Source: Aphrocallistes beatrix
Lineage: Eukaryota; Porifera; Hexactinellida; Sceptrulophora; Aphrocallistidae
NCBI GenBank assembly: GCA_963281255.1
Contig: OY725495.1
Location: 2,542,001 to 2,606,000 of the forward strand
Length of the DNA: 64,000 nt
Direction: 5' to 3'
Part shown: positions 22,264 through 33,863 of the stretch, one piece after another
Position numbering within the stretch: the stretch's first letter is position 1
Layout: each line of letters begins with the position of its first letter
Notes under the pieces: model-generated
The model's input: only the letters and a program-made list of their open reading frames with translations
The model's database searches: none
Told to the model about the DNA's origin: nothing
Translations under genes and position numbers: made by a program

Positions 22264-22551
22264 TTAATTGATATATGCTTTTCTAGCCTTTTTCTGTGCG
22301 ATGGCATCAATTAATGAGATAAAATCTAATCTTCGTGCAATTTTATAATTGATATTAAGCATGGCACGCCCATTTAAACTCCCTTGTCCCATAGTCGAAC
22401 AGTGATAATTTTTAACTTGGTTTAAAACATTGAAGATGTGTTCACCTGAAGTCAATGATGCAGGCAAACTAACAAAAATATGTAGTGCAATTATGGTATT
22501 TGGAAACATTGCAGATAGCCCAAGTTGGAGTATTTCTTGAAGCAATCCCAT
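22264..22551 (-). pseudogene. hAT transposase C-terminal (dimerisation) fragment
   Basis: The 95-codon minus-strand frame matches the hAT C-terminal dimerisation region, ZMYM1-like type: AMFPNTIIALHIFVSLPASL, SGEHIFNVLNQVKN, STMGQGSLNGRAML and KIARRLDFISLI with a basic KKARK end. In active relatives the SGE..F..LK..K..LRS.M...RL..L block mediates dimerisation. The rest of the transposase is absent from the flanks. Confidence 0.65.
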
Positions 22552-22565
22552 TGGATTGCAACCCG

Positions 22566-23155
22566 TATAAGGGACGCAGGAATTTGACCTAAATAGTGCA
22601 AGAATTTGACCTAAATATTGCGAAGCATGAATTTGACCTTAAGAAATTTGGGAAGTAGGAAATGACCTAAATTCGAAGTAAGAATTTTACCTAAAGAAAT
22701 CTCCGAGGTAAGAATTTGACCTAAAAACGAAGTAGGAATTTGACTCAAAGAAATGTGGCAAGTAGGAAAATGGCCTAAATGTGCGAAGTATAATTAAGAC
22801 ATAAAATTATTTCGAAGTAGGAATAAGACCTAAAACCTTCGAATTAAGAATAAGACCTGAAACTTCTAAGTAGGATTAAGACCTGAAATGCCACCCTTAC
22901 GAATAAAAATGCAACTTTCACACTCAATTGAACACTATCTCAAACCTAAAATGCTTACTTTCTCTCTATCCCTCCAATTTTAGACCTTATTCCTACTTCA
23001 CACGTTTTAAGTCTTAATTCTACTTCGAAGGTTTTAGGTCATTCCTACTTCACACGTTTTAGGTATTATTCCTATCTCGATATTAGGTCATTTTCCTACA
23101 TAAGTTTTATGGTAAAATTCCGAATTGATTTTAGGCCAAATTCCGCGTTCTCCTG
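22566..23155. repeat. Foldback built from GAAGTAGGAATTTGACCTAA units
   Basis: The left half carries about a dozen degenerate units of (G)AAGTAGGAATTTGACCTAAA. The right half carries the inverse (TTTAGGTCTTATTCCTACTTC), so the whole can fold. Outer ends are ACGCAGGAATTTGACC and GGCCAAATTCCGCGT. Related stretches are at 9690-9870, 52540-52680 and 63060-63355. Confidence 0.75.
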
Positions 23156-23297
23156 TATAATATCTAATAAAGTATATAATATAAGTTAGTTCAATCATAG
23201 CCCACTATATATAAGGCCTACCATCTAATGTACCTGGGATGCGGTAGAGGACGTGAGATTAAAATTCTAAGAATGTGTATATTAACCAATTAGGCCG

Positions 23298-25790
23298 TTA
23301 GGGTTGGTGTTTCCCATGGGGCACTTGTTTTTTACTAAAATGTGCCCAAATTGTTTTTTTATTATTTTTAGATCCTTATTGGGATTCTAAACAATAGTTC
23401 CGAGCTTGATAACTCCAGCCCCAATATTTCGCCAATTTGAGCCACTTATATCACCTGGTGTCGCTCTAAAAACGACACATTTTAAGGATACCGCCCGTGA
23501 AAAATCCATAGGTTTGGCTTACAGCATATATCAAGAATAGAGATATATAAGATGTTAAGCGTGGGCAGGTAGTGCAATTAAAAAATATTGAGACATGCCA
23601 AACAGTTTTTGGCTCGCATTTCTAGTTTTTGAGTTACAGCGTCTCAAAGTCGTTTTTTTCCGTTTTTCCCTAGCACATCTTAATGGTAAGCCCTCCTGCA
23701 CTCTGTGATTTTTTTAAAGCACATGTTTGGATCAAATGCTTCGAAAATTTATTCATAGATAGTCTATCATATTTGCCACGTCATAGGACCAAAAGAAAGT
23801 TAAAATTTTAAAAATTGTAAATTTTATCGGTGTCCGAATAAAAAGGGCCAAAAAACGGCGAAAAAAGCCCAATTTTCTTTGCAAATCAGCAATAAAATCA
23901 CAAATTTATAAAATATCAAAAATTGAGTGGTCCTACGCTCATCGCCTAATGATATGGAACAACTCCTGAAATTTTCAAACATCTATCTCAAAGCAATTTT
24001 GAGTTAAAATTTTTGAAAGACGGTCAATTTTGGAATTTTAAAGTCCCGAGATATAGGGATTTGAAGTTTTGATGGTAAGAACGATGTAAAATGAGCTATT
24101 AACGAAAAATAAAAGCATCCATGGACATTTAATCGCGTGTATACTAATGAATTAGATGTATTCCAACAGATTTTGGTGAAAATAGCAAAATTATACTGAA
24201 AATTCACAAATTACCATGAGGCCCCTAACCCCGAATATTTTGAACCAATTAGGGAATGTAAATCATATTCCTAGCAGTACAATGTATAATTCATCGGTTT
24301 AGAATGAATAAAGAGCTACCAAAAAGTATATTAGGAAGTTAGAGCGAGGGTCTACGACTTTTAGTTTTCAAGTTAGGATTTTCGAAAAATGCTACGTCAT
24401 CACGTGATAAAAATTTGAAACTTAGCATTCCATTCCATGTAGTACATTTATTATTTAAGAATCAGATATATACCGTCTTGAAAAGTATATTAGGAATTGA
24501 GAGCTAAGAATTTTGGTGTATATTTCCCGAGATATGGAGGAATATGTTTTTGGACCATAAATGGGGGGGCTTTGACCGAAATTTGGAGATAAATGCTTTG
24601 AACTTCCAAAATAATCATGTTGGGTGCTTCAAAGTTTCTGTATACATTGCTAGTGACTATTGCATTGTTTTTTGAGTATAATAGCTACTTTTGGGAACTT
24701 ATTTCATGACAAGATTCACCATTTTCTAATATATTCAAAGTTCTCCATAGAATTTGTATTACAACAAAAACGATGATTAGTCAAGAAATATTTACTTTTT
24801 GACAAAGAGATGTTTGAGGAACCTATATATTATCATATATATCCTTTCATTTAAGATTATTATTGATTATATATCTTCAATAGTTTTTAAGCATTGACAT
24901 CGAGCACTTTGGGGGCCATAGAGTGGTTTGATGTCCGAACTTTACCTACAATATACTATAACTTACGAACTAATGGTCCGATCTCAACAAACTTTTTTTT
25001 AAAATGTTCAGAATTTTTTTCTATACACAATAGCTAATATCACAACGGCCATTTCCCGAGCATTTTAGAAATGAAGTCCCTCATAAAGATATTTTTGATT
25101 GGATTTCAGGTGCCTCTTTTTCTAAATTCATCTGTTTTATAATATTTAAAGGGGCCAAAACCATTTTGAGGTTCGTATAATTGAAAAAATATCAGATAAG
25201 TTAGAAAATAATTGATGAATGCGCCGCAAAATCACGAATAACTTTCCGATTTTTAGTACGCCTGAGCTTTAGGTGCCCAGTTCTAGAATATCAAAATAAA
25301 TACCGTCCAACAAGTACGATTAGATGGTAGACTACTCAATAATCCGATGGAATTGACGATAAAAAATTCCACAATTTTTTTTAATGTTTTGCGATGTTTT
25401 TCGAGGGCGGTATCCTTAAATGCGAAATGTTCCACAGCTATAACTTCTTTTTACAGTGCCATATCATCTTTTTAATGCTGAATTCATGCTCAGCACTAGA
25501 TTTCCAGCAATTTAATATATATATTTACCATATTTGGAAACATTTTTGTTTGACCGTACCAAAGATTTCTCCAAATATGGTCAATATATATATCAAATTG
25601 CTGGAAATTTCGCGCTGGACACGAATTTAACAATCAAAATATGATCTGTTGTGATTAAAAGAAGTTATTGATAGGGGACCATTCCAGCAATACTATCGGA
25701 CGTGGTAATTTGGGGCCAGCTGTCATGGCTGACATAGGCATCGTTTCAGGTGGCCCAATATCCAAAAATGTTCATAGTATATCAAAGTAC
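23298..25790. mobile_element. GGTTGG palindromic element, split by TTAA element
   Basis: The left end GGTTGGTGTTTCCCATGGGG is a drifted form of GGTTGGCCTTTCCTATGGG. The segment 23298-23485 continues at 25416-25790 (GCTGGAAAT and CAATTTAATATATATATTTA blocks), the two parts being separated by the GGATACC element. Intact relatives are at 43162-45239 and 41720-42350. Non-coding. Confidence 0.65.
23486..25415. mobile_element. TTAA-flanked GGATACC element, complete copy, 1.93 kb
   Basis: Ends GGATACCGCCC and GGGCGGTATCC are each bordered by TTAA (23482-23485 and 25416-25419). The stretch 24250-25415 is almost identical, inverted, to 40584-41715, and the other end (23486-24000) matches the right part of 1353-3725. 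Despite its length there is no plausible transposase frame on either strand. It is therefore a large non-autonomous element dependent on an outside TTAA-type transposase. Confidence 0.8.
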
Positions 25791-25794
25791 ATGT

Positions 25795-25885
25795 GCAGGG
25801 TTTCATTTAGGGGATGGCGAGGGATGGCTCCCGCCATCCCTTGGATCTCATTCGCCATCCCTTGACATCCCTTGAAATGTTGGAA
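25795..25885. repeat. CGCCATCCCTTG short repeat
   Basis: GCAGGGTTTCATTTAGGGGA is followed by three or four inverted and direct CGCCATCCCTTG/GGGATGGCG units. It looks like the end of a hAT-type MITE, but no partner end is found. Confidence 0.35.
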
Positions 25886-26063
25886 AAAGTTGTTTATTTT
25901 GTATAATATTGAAACACAAAAACTGAAACTTCACAATAAAAATAATGACTTAATGTACATGCACTGTCAGTACTACTAAATGTAAGTAAGCAAAATACTA
26001 AAACTTTTAACAAGCCACAAACGCTTTTGATAATGCAAATATACCACAAAGCTACAATTTCAG

Positions 26064-27780
26064 AAAAAAAAAATAATAATAATAATAATATACATTTATA
26101 TAGCGCAGATTCCATATTAATATGTTCAAGTGCGCTGTACAATTCAATAAAAGTAGTAGGTGTGTGTTATGTATGTACGTATGTATGTGTATGTATGTGT
26201 ATGTATGCTTGTAAGGTATGTATATGCACTTGAAATTAATTTAATAAGTATTTATTTAAGTGGATGTGTCGTGCGCGATACGGAAAAGATGAGTTTTCAA
26301 GAGTTTTTTGAAGAGAAGAAGTGAGGTGGCATTCCGAATGCTCGGAGGCAGAAGATTTCACTCAACAGGCGCAGCTAAAGTGAATGCACGATCACCCAGA
26401 GTTTTGGAAGATTTGATAGTAGGATGCTCAAGGAGGATGGCGTTGGATGTCGTAGAGTACGATTGGATGACTTAACCTGTATGAGCTGGATGATATAGTC
26501 CGGAGCAAGAGAATGGATGGCTTTGTAAGTTATGAGGAGGATTTTGAAGAGGATACGATGTTTAACAGGCAGCCAGTGGAGGTTAATAAGAAGAGGAGAT
26601 GACGAAAAGGTACGAGAGACATTGTAGATAAGCCTGGCTGCACTGTTCTGGACTCGCTGGAGTAGAGCTAAGAGGGATGAAGGGCAACCATACTAGAGAC
26701 TGTTACAATAATCAAGACGAGATGTGATAAGAGAATTAACAAGAGTTTCACAGACTTCCCTAGAGAGATACTTTCTAATACGCCGGATGTTATAGATGTA
26801 GTAGAAGCAGGAGGAGGCAACTTTGCTGACCTGAGTAGACATTGAGAGGGTATTGTCGAGCCAAGTTCCGAGATTCCGTACTTCTTTGGAAGAAAAGATT
26901 CTCGACTCACCAACAGAGATGCTATCAGTTTGAACCTTAGATAGTTGTTGACGAGTCCCTATTATAAGGAACTCAGTCTTGGTGTCATTGATAAGCAACT
27001 TGTTGGTGAGGAGCCAGGAACGGATCGCGGAGATGCAAGATTGGATGGCGGAGAAAGCAGATTCTTCAGAAGAGATGGAACCGGGTTTAAAAGAAAGATA
27101 GACCTGAGTATCGTCGGCATAGCAGTGCATGTCGGGGAGGTGGGACCTAATGAGGTCGAATAGAGGACTAGTATAGAGGCTAAAGAGAAGCGGACCAAGA
27201 CAAGAACCCTGAGGAACTCCGTGTTGGACCGGGATATTGGAGGAATTAGAACCCTTAATCGAGACGAATTGAGTCCTACCAGACAGGTAAGATTCAAACC
27301 AAGACAGAGAAGAGCCGCAAATGCCGAAATGAGACTGGAGACGGTTGAGTAAGATGGTATGGTCGACGGTGTCGAAGGCTGAACTAAGATCAAGAAGAAC
27401 CAGAAGAGATACGTGTTGGCGATTCATGCTGAGGAGGATGTCGTTTGTGACCTTCAGGAGCGCAGTCTCCGTACTGTGGTGTTTACGATAGGCAGACTGC
27501 GTCCCGGGGAAGAGATGATGTAATGTAAGATGATTCACGACCTGGATGGAAGCGGCCCTCTCAGTGATCTTAGAAATGAAAGAAAGATTGCTAAGTGGAC
27601 GATAGTTAGAGAAGATGGGATCAAGATTTGGTCTTTTAAGTTTGGGTAAGATGATGGCGCGCTTCCAGGGAGAAGGAAAATGACCAGTGGAGAGGGAACC
27701 ATTTACGATTTTCGTAAGGATGGGCGCTAGGATGGGTAGAGATGATTTGACCAAGGATGCTGGGATAGTTACAAAGAAAG
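26064..27780 (-). mobile_element. L2/CR1-like LINE, 5'-truncated, with 3' tail
   Basis: The minus-strand frame (27754-26693) is a long reverse transcriptase: NYRPLSNLSFISKITE, AYRKHHSTETALLKV, LLDLSSAFDTVDH (palm), GVPQGSCLGPLLF and YADDTQ, the catalytic motif. One in-frame stop at 26693-26695 follows RLDYCNSL; the frame then resumes as YGCPSSLLALLQRVQNSAAR and runs to LHWLPVKHRILFKILLITYK and the family's C-terminal block near 26300. The 3' end has the GCGCTATATAAATG stem region and a TTATTATT tail, typical of L2-like LINEs. A TATG microsatellite lies in the 3' UTR (26160-26225). Endonuclease and ORF1 are missing through 5' truncation. Few breaks mean it is fairly young. Confidence 0.9.
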
Positions 27781-28012
27781 GTCGTAGAGTAAAAAACTCG
27801 ACGGTTTTGGAAAGATCTCGTCACGTGGCGCAAAATGATAGAGATAGATTTTCGATATTCTACTTTAGAAAAAGTTAAAATATTTCCTTACGAAAATCTG
27901 CTTCTAAATATTGTAGCAACGGAATTGGAAAGAAAAAATTAATTGGGTTAAAATTGAAAATTCTCTTCATATTATTTTCTTTATTCAACCGTTTCGTGCA
28001 AGAATACTTGAG
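27781..28012. mobile_element. GGTTGG-family internal fragment
   Basis: This stretch (AAAGGTCGTAGAGTAAAA ... TTCAACCGTTTCGTGCA) matches 39287-39513 at high identity. It directly abuts the truncated LINE, so the LINE inserted into this older element. Confidence 0.65.
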
Positions 28013-28039
28013 TAATTATTCAAAATTGTAATTTTTTTA

Positions 28040-28235
28040 CAAGAAAATATCATTAATTATATGAATGAATTTTTCGAATAATTCATAATTCAGGATTCTG
28101 AACTTTCGAACAATTCATAATTCCTGAATTATGAACTATTCGAATAATTCATATTTCAGGAATTATGAATTTTTCGAATTTTTCAATAATTCATGAATTA
28201 GTAAACCTAGCTTATGATTGACTAATTCATTCCTT
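28040..28235. repeat. AATAATTCATAATTC palindromic tandem block
   Basis: Roughly 25-30 bp units made of TTCGAATAATTCATAATTCA and its own inverse repeat about five times; each unit is itself nearly palindromic. Its right end TGACTAATTCATTCC links it to the foldback at 15645-15895. Confidence 0.65.
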
Positions 28236-28619
28236 GTTGCTTTTGATGCACCCTCTACATATGCAGATAAAAATTACTATTTCAGGATAAATGAGAAAAC
28301 ATCATAGACGCCGAAGGTCGGGGAGTCCCCCCCCTGTGTTTACTGAAATAAATGCTTTATTGAAATTCATATATAATTATCAGTATTGATATTGTTATGG
28401 CCAAGCGAACTGCATGTGAAAATATAACCCAGAATTTTTCCCACAAATTTTAAACAATTATTTTCAAAGTATCAGCCCCTTGGGATAGGACCCGTTCGCT
28501 GTCTATGACATCTTCCGAGATGTTTTTAAGATTTGCCAGAATATAATAATTCGGATACATTTGTCAGATGGAACAAATACAATTTGCTAGTATTAATATT
28601 TGAAAGCAAATATACTTAC

Positions 28620-28716
28620 CTTTTAGATCTTGCAAATTCCTGACAAGGTACTTCTCTTTCTCCTCAATCTCATATTTCAAGCTAGGAGTCTCCTTTGCTA
28701 AGCAATATTCTTCCAT
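28620..28716 (-). CDS. Possible small first exon, unrecognised
   Basis: From ATG at 28716 the minus strand reads MEEYCLAKETPSLKYEIEEK and ends at a strong donor (AAAAG|GTAAGTAT). The 32 codons are rich in Glu/Lys and could form a coiled coil. No later exon or family is recognised. Chance is a real alternative, since the evidence is one donor and one short frame. Confidence 0.25.
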
Positions 28717-29067
28717 TTACTCCAGAGAACGGAGTCCGTTTATTTTAGATATCGACGAACAATTAAGAGGACACCATGAAAGGCAATATGGTTTTGCTCC
28801 AGTCCCCACTTTTGGGTTATATGTATCCCCTTCAACAGGATCCTTTGAATGGAGAACGGGAATCGAAACGTCGGTCAAATGTCTCTTCTGAGTTCTTGCA
28901 TCTTAAAATGGAAAGCGATCTGCTGCAGAGAAGGATTATGGAGGCTAGGTTAAATATTTGTGATAGAAGATATAGGGAAACAACTTCACATAATGTATTC
29001 TCATTGATTAAGCTAGTGATAAAATAATCATTAAAAGTTGTTGTTCATTATAATAATCGTCCTCTAG

Positions 29068-29125
29068 TGCATCCCTAGTCCAGATTGTCAAAGTAGATGG
29101 CAGGCCTTATATAGAGTAGGCTATG
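29068..29125. mobile_element. Solo end of CATAGCCTAC MITE
   Basis: GTGCATCCCTAGTCC ... AGGCCTTATATAGAGTAGGC then TATG matches the right terminus seen at 539 and 62755. The stretch 29260-29360 just after it is GC-rich and MITE-like (CCCGGGACAAATGGCC) and not convincingly coding. Confidence 0.5.
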
Positions 29126-29766
29126 GTTCAATATAATCAAATAGTACTGTGTTTTACCACATGTTGAAAATACAGTTACTGTTATGCGTTAACAAGAACA
29201 CTACATAATCCAAATATTGTAAAATAGAATATATCATTAATTATTATCATGAACCCTGCCTATTTTTGTGAGACCTTGGAGGGTGAGGAGGCCCCCTTGG
29301 AGGTGGAGGCCCGGGACAAATGGCCGTACTGGCCCACTCTCATAGGGCCTTCAAACATGCCCAAATTGAAAAAGATGCCAAATACTAATAACCAGTCGAA
29401 GTTTTGGGGGCCTTTACAGCATCCAGATTCACTAACAGCCACGCCATTATTTCAAAAGAGGAATTGAAATCGAAGAAGGATAAGAAAATACCTATCCACA
29501 CTACCCAACTCTATCACGAGTGTCAGGATAATTCTGTCAAACTTACTCTGGAAAAAAGAAAAACAGATGCGAAAATTGTTTGTGATGAGGTCAAAAGATC
29601 GAAGTCTTCACACGTATGTTCTATTTTTTAACAAATTGCGTGATCATGGTCTACCGTTCGCATTTCATCGATTGCGAAGGTACAAGAAGACTTGCTTGGT
29701 ACTTTAAACAGAAACAAGTAACCCCGTATGACTACCTACGTATTAACCACGCAAATAGAGTTTAGG

Positions 29767-30615
29767 AATGTGTTACCAGAATATATAAATATGGTATCAA
29801 AGTACCCATATCCGTTGCTAAAAATTTGATTAGTCATCATATGAATGCACAAAAGGTTAAATTTAGGATAAATTTAGTGATGTTTAGAGGCCGTTTAAGG
29901 ACACTTCTCAGTGCTTTTAATATGAAGCTTTTCTCATAGGACTGTGCTGTTAATGGGTTGATACGAAAAATTTGGAATTTTTTCATAGAATATTATTACA
30001 CTCCATCGTTGCTAGGGAAACACATTTGAGTCAGTTGAGGTCATACCTTGGAAACCGCAATGACTAGGCATCCAAAGTTGTTCTTATTTCATAGCCAATA
30101 GACTACTTCTTATTAAGGGATAGTATAATTTCAGTCTAAATTCAATGGTTTATGAGTTAGTAGAAAATTTAGCATATTGGTCACAATTGATAATTTGTCT
30201 AATAAATCGTAAACCATTGAATTTAATGGAAAGTAGTATATTGGCCATCAAATAAGATCAAATTTGGATGCCTAGTCATTGTGGTTTCAAGACATGACCT
30301 CAACTGGCCAAGATGCGTTTCCATAGCAATGCTGGAATAAAGCATCATTCCATGGAAAAGATCTTTTGCATTGACTAATTCAAAGCTGGGTTCTGGTGAG
30401 CGATTAACTTTTTATTAAAAACACAGAAGAGTCCTTAAACTGGCTCTGAAAATCACTAAATTCATCATAAATATAACTTATTGCGCAATCATATGATGAC
30501 TAATCAAAATTTAGGAACCGATATAGATACTTTGACACGATATTTATATATGTTGTCAACCATCTTCGACCGCATCCCTGGTTCATTTTTGAGATTAAAC
30601 TGGCTTTATATACTA
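29767..30615. mobile_element. Long foldback MITE, about 400-bp arms
   Basis: The left arm, from AGGAATGTGTTACCAG, with GTATCAAAGTACCCATATCC and AGTCATCATATGAATGCACA, is inverted in the right arm (TCATATGATGACTAATC ... ATAGATACTTTGACACGATA). The centre is near 30180. The right arm continues into CGCATCCCTGG, part of the CATAGCCTAC-type end. Single arms of the same family lie at 1-539, 62308-62755 and 63360-63575. Non-coding. Confidence 0.75.
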
Positions 30616-30974
30616 CAGAGGGCTGTTGCATAGAAAAATGATCCCCCTTGGACATGAACCTTGGATATTCTGGGAGGTCATTTTCCTGTGCTACTTACAT
30701 AGGAAATGACCCCCCCTTGACTTAATTGTGCTGATGATTACATTTTCAATTACGATATCTTAGTATAATTATTGACCGTGATTCCGAATGCTTTCCATTA
30801 TGATGAATTACTTTCATCATGGTTATTTCTGATTACATATGATGCACCAAACTAACGTTGATGTGTGTGGTTGAATGTATCCTAGAGAGTGATAAGACTT
30901 GTGGTCAATGAAACAGATTGAATAAATACATTCTTAACTCGAATATTTCCTCTCAAACTTCAATCAATGGATTC

Positions 30975-31117
30975 AACAGTCAGAGCACTTAGAAATTATT
31001 GATTTTATCTTACTTGGGCAGTATCCTGAGAATATCTCTAATGATAAAAACATGAAGAGAAATATCCAAAGAAAAGCATTGAAATTTCGTACGGGTGAAG
31101 GGAATGTCCTCTTTCGA
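30975..31117 (+). pseudogene. Integrase-associated fossil fragment
   Basis: A short frame (LGQYPENISNDKNMKRNIQR and following) resembles the segment preceding the zinc-binding region of gypsy/Ginger-type integrases. It is isolated and incomplete. The match is short, so confidence is low. Confidence 0.35.
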
Positions 31118-31269
31118 GTAAGTTATTGCCTTTGTAATAATTTTGATTTTTCGTCGCTGATATTTCTTTGAATGAAATTATTTAATCCCCACTTTCATTC
31201 TTTCTACCAAATAATAAATGACAATTACCCACCCCTCACGAAATAAAAATACCACTCTCGTGTGCCATT

Positions 31270-31560
31270 TTATAGCGTCTCAAATCTGGAAGCTTGTAAA
31301 TGACCTCGGAATATCACGAGCCACAGTCTACAGGCTCGTTAAAAGTTGAAAATGGTGGAAGTAGAGACAGGAAATTGGGTTCTGGGGGTGAACTGTCAAA
31401 TAAGAACCGTAGTGCGAAGATAAAGATTGCTGATCTGCGCCGGAATCCAGCTCAGTCAATCAGAAAAATCGCGAGAGAGATCGGATTTCCAAAATCCACG
31501 GCTCAAGATATCGTCCGAAAGACTTGAAACTGAGAGCAAAGAATAAGGTAATGAAACAAG
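31270..31560 (+). pseudogene. Tc1/mariner-type transposase DNA-binding fragment
   Basis: Two helix-turn-helix units are visible. The first, in one frame, is WKLVNDLGISRATVYRLVKS; the second, after a frame change at about 31345, is KIADLRRNPAQSIRKIAREI followed by GFPKSTAQDIVRK. This paired HTH with a GRP-like linker (GGSRDRKLGSGG) is the N-terminus of mariner/Tc-type transposases. The catalytic domain does not follow. A frame from 31578 to 31820 is unrecognised. Confidence 0.6.
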
Positions 31561-32308
31561 TCCCCTAAAGGCAAAAAGTGGGACAAGATCCAGAACTCTT
31601 CGTCGATCGTTGGACAACGATTATACATCTCAATACCTGTTCTGTTGACAACATCATATCGATTTTCAGTCTATACTGTGAAAAGATATTAGTAGCTAGG
31701 GAATTTGCTGGAAATTCTCAAAACTCACATATCGTGTATTTTTTATCACTCTTTCAGAATCCACATTTCGACAAGCCTCGAGATTTTATCGCTCAACACA
31801 TTAATCTTTCAACAACATAAGATCTATTAATAAAAAAGTACTATTTTTTCGGTTCTGAATCACAAATTATCAAACTTCTTCGTCAATTCGACTATTCTAA
31901 TGGTATATTTTTCCTACTCTTCAATGCTCACGCTGCTCATGCAAATTTACAATTACAGTCCAATTAGGGAGCTTTACCTACATCAAATCCAATTTGCAAT
32001 CCTGTGTCACCAACAAAATGATGTCACCAAGAAAATATAAGGAATATCGCTCCAGTAATTCAAAATTTGAGTTAAATTCAGGATTTTTTCAATCACTACC
32101 ACCTATATTTATAATAACCTAGACTTAGTGAATGGGAGAAAAAATTATATTTAGGAAAGCTAAAATATTGAATACACAGTATATATATTACAAATCGAGT
32201 TTTAATATTTAAGATAAATATTACATCGGCTATTTATAGATGCAATATTGTTGTTGTTTAAGACTTGATATATATATATTATAGAGTGATTATCATACAT
32301 ACCAATTA

Positions 32309-32844
32309 TCCTTACTATTAAAACTCGATTAATGTATATTTATATATATACAAGCGTGCTTCGCTTGCTTGCGCAGCGTGGCTGGAGAACACTTTGTGGC
32401 CGCCATAGGCGCCCTTTGGGCGCCGGTGGTCACCATTGATTAGGTATATGGGAGATAACATCTCTAAATACGTCTGCCATAGTGCTAAAATCGATATCGC
32501 ACTAAAATCACCAAATTTGTCAATTTTTAATATTTTAATGTGTAATGATGACGTCATAACAGAGTGATGAGTCATCATTTTTTAAAGTTTGGTAATATGT
32601 GAGGTATGTTAATCTACATATTCTATTAAAATTTCAGCCTTCTATCTCCTATAATGGCTGAGTTATGCCCGAATAACTGTGTTGCTTAACTTTTAAAAAT
32701 GTGACAATGACGTCATAATTCCATGATGAGTCGACATTTTCATCTGAGCTCAGAACTTACTGGAGCCATAGCCAAAAGACTCCCACATGCCAAATTCAGC
32801 TTTCTGCGCCAGGCAGTTTCTTCAATCAAATCGTTACAGAGATA
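32309..32844 (+). mobile_element. Core repeat copy b (cluster)
   Basis: Starts with TCCTTACTATTAAAACTCGA, a TA microsatellite, then the AAGCG hairpin end, and runs to GTTACAGAGATA. It has TGACGTCA at 32549 and 32708 and TGAGTCA at 32568. The open frames here are repeat translations. Confidence 0.85.
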
Positions 32845-33392
32845 TCCTTACTATTAAAACTCGATTAATGTATATTTATTTATTTATTTATATATATATA
32901 CAAGCGCGCTTCGCTTGCTTGCGCTGCGGAGGCTGGCGGACACTTTAAATCCGCCGGAGGCTCCCTTCGGTCGCCTGGATGTGACATTAGTTAATTAGAA
33001 GGGAGTATCATCTCTAAATATATCCATCTTAGTTTTAAAATCGATATCACCAAATTTGTCAATTTTTAAAATTTTGATGAGTAATGATGACGTCATAACA
33101 GAGTGATGACTTATCATTTTTTGATGATAGTTGCATCATATGTGAGGTATGTTAATCTACAGATTCTATCAAAATTTCAGCCTGCTATCTCCTATAATGG
33201 CTGAGTTATGCCCGAATAACTGTGTTGATTAACTTTTAAAAATGTGACAATGACGTCATAATTCCATGATGAGTCGCCATTTTCGTCTGAACTCAGAATT
33301 TACTGGAGCCATTGCTAAAAGACTCCCACATGCCAAAAATCAGCTTTCTGTGCCAGGCAGTTTCTTCAATCAATTCGTTACAGAGATATATA
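32845..33392 (+). mobile_element. Core repeat copy c (cluster)
   Basis: Same layout as the preceding copy and directly joined to it, sharing the terminus at the junction. The microsatellite here is TTTA-based. Both TGACGTCA sites are present; the TGAGTCA site is altered (GTGATGACTTATCA). Confidence 0.85.
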
Positions 33393-33771
33393 TCCTTACT
33401 ATTAAAACTCGATTAATGTGTGTGTATATATATATGTATACAAGCGCGCTTCGCGCTTGCTTGCGCTGCGCGGCTGGCGGACACTTTGTGCCCGCCGGAG
33501 GCTCCCTTCGGTCGCCTGGAGTCACATTGGTTAATTATAAGGGAGATAACATCTCTAAATATGTCTGTTCTACTGTGCTAATCGATATCACTTGAAAAAT
33601 CACCAAATTTGTCAATTTTAAAATTTTTGATGCGTAATGATGACGTCATAACAAAGTGATGAGTCAACTTGTTGCTCTGAACTCAGAACTTACTGGAGCC
33701 ATAGCCAAAAGACTCCCACATGCCAAAAATCAGCCTTCTGCGCCCGGCAGTTTCTTCAATCAATTCGATAC

Positions 33772-33841
<70 letters not shown>

Positions 33842-33863
33842 CATCGAGTTTTAATAGTAAGGA
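33393..33863 (+). mobile_element. Core repeat copy d, both termini, internal deletion
   Basis: This copy has the terminus on the left and its inverse (TCGAGTTTTAATAGTAAGGA) on the right, each separated from the core by TA runs. A block between the first TGACGTCA and the GAACTCAGAACTTACTGGAG segment is missing, so only one such site remains. It defines the family as an inverted-terminus element. Confidence 0.85.

Noticed and set aside
26945-27393. Open frames antisense or overlapping the LINE reverse transcriptase
   Set aside because: Shadows of the RT frame on 26693-27754, with no independent support.
29249-29631. Two overlapping + frames as a host gene
   Set aside because: The first part is GC-rich MITE-like sequence, the frames overlap without splice sites, and no family fits.
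33266-33595. Open frame starting MMSRHFRLNSEFTGAIAKRL
   Set aside because: Another frame of the same core repeat (also at 34796, 49069, 56812, 57303, 61182). The TA microsatellite supplies the YIYIY run.
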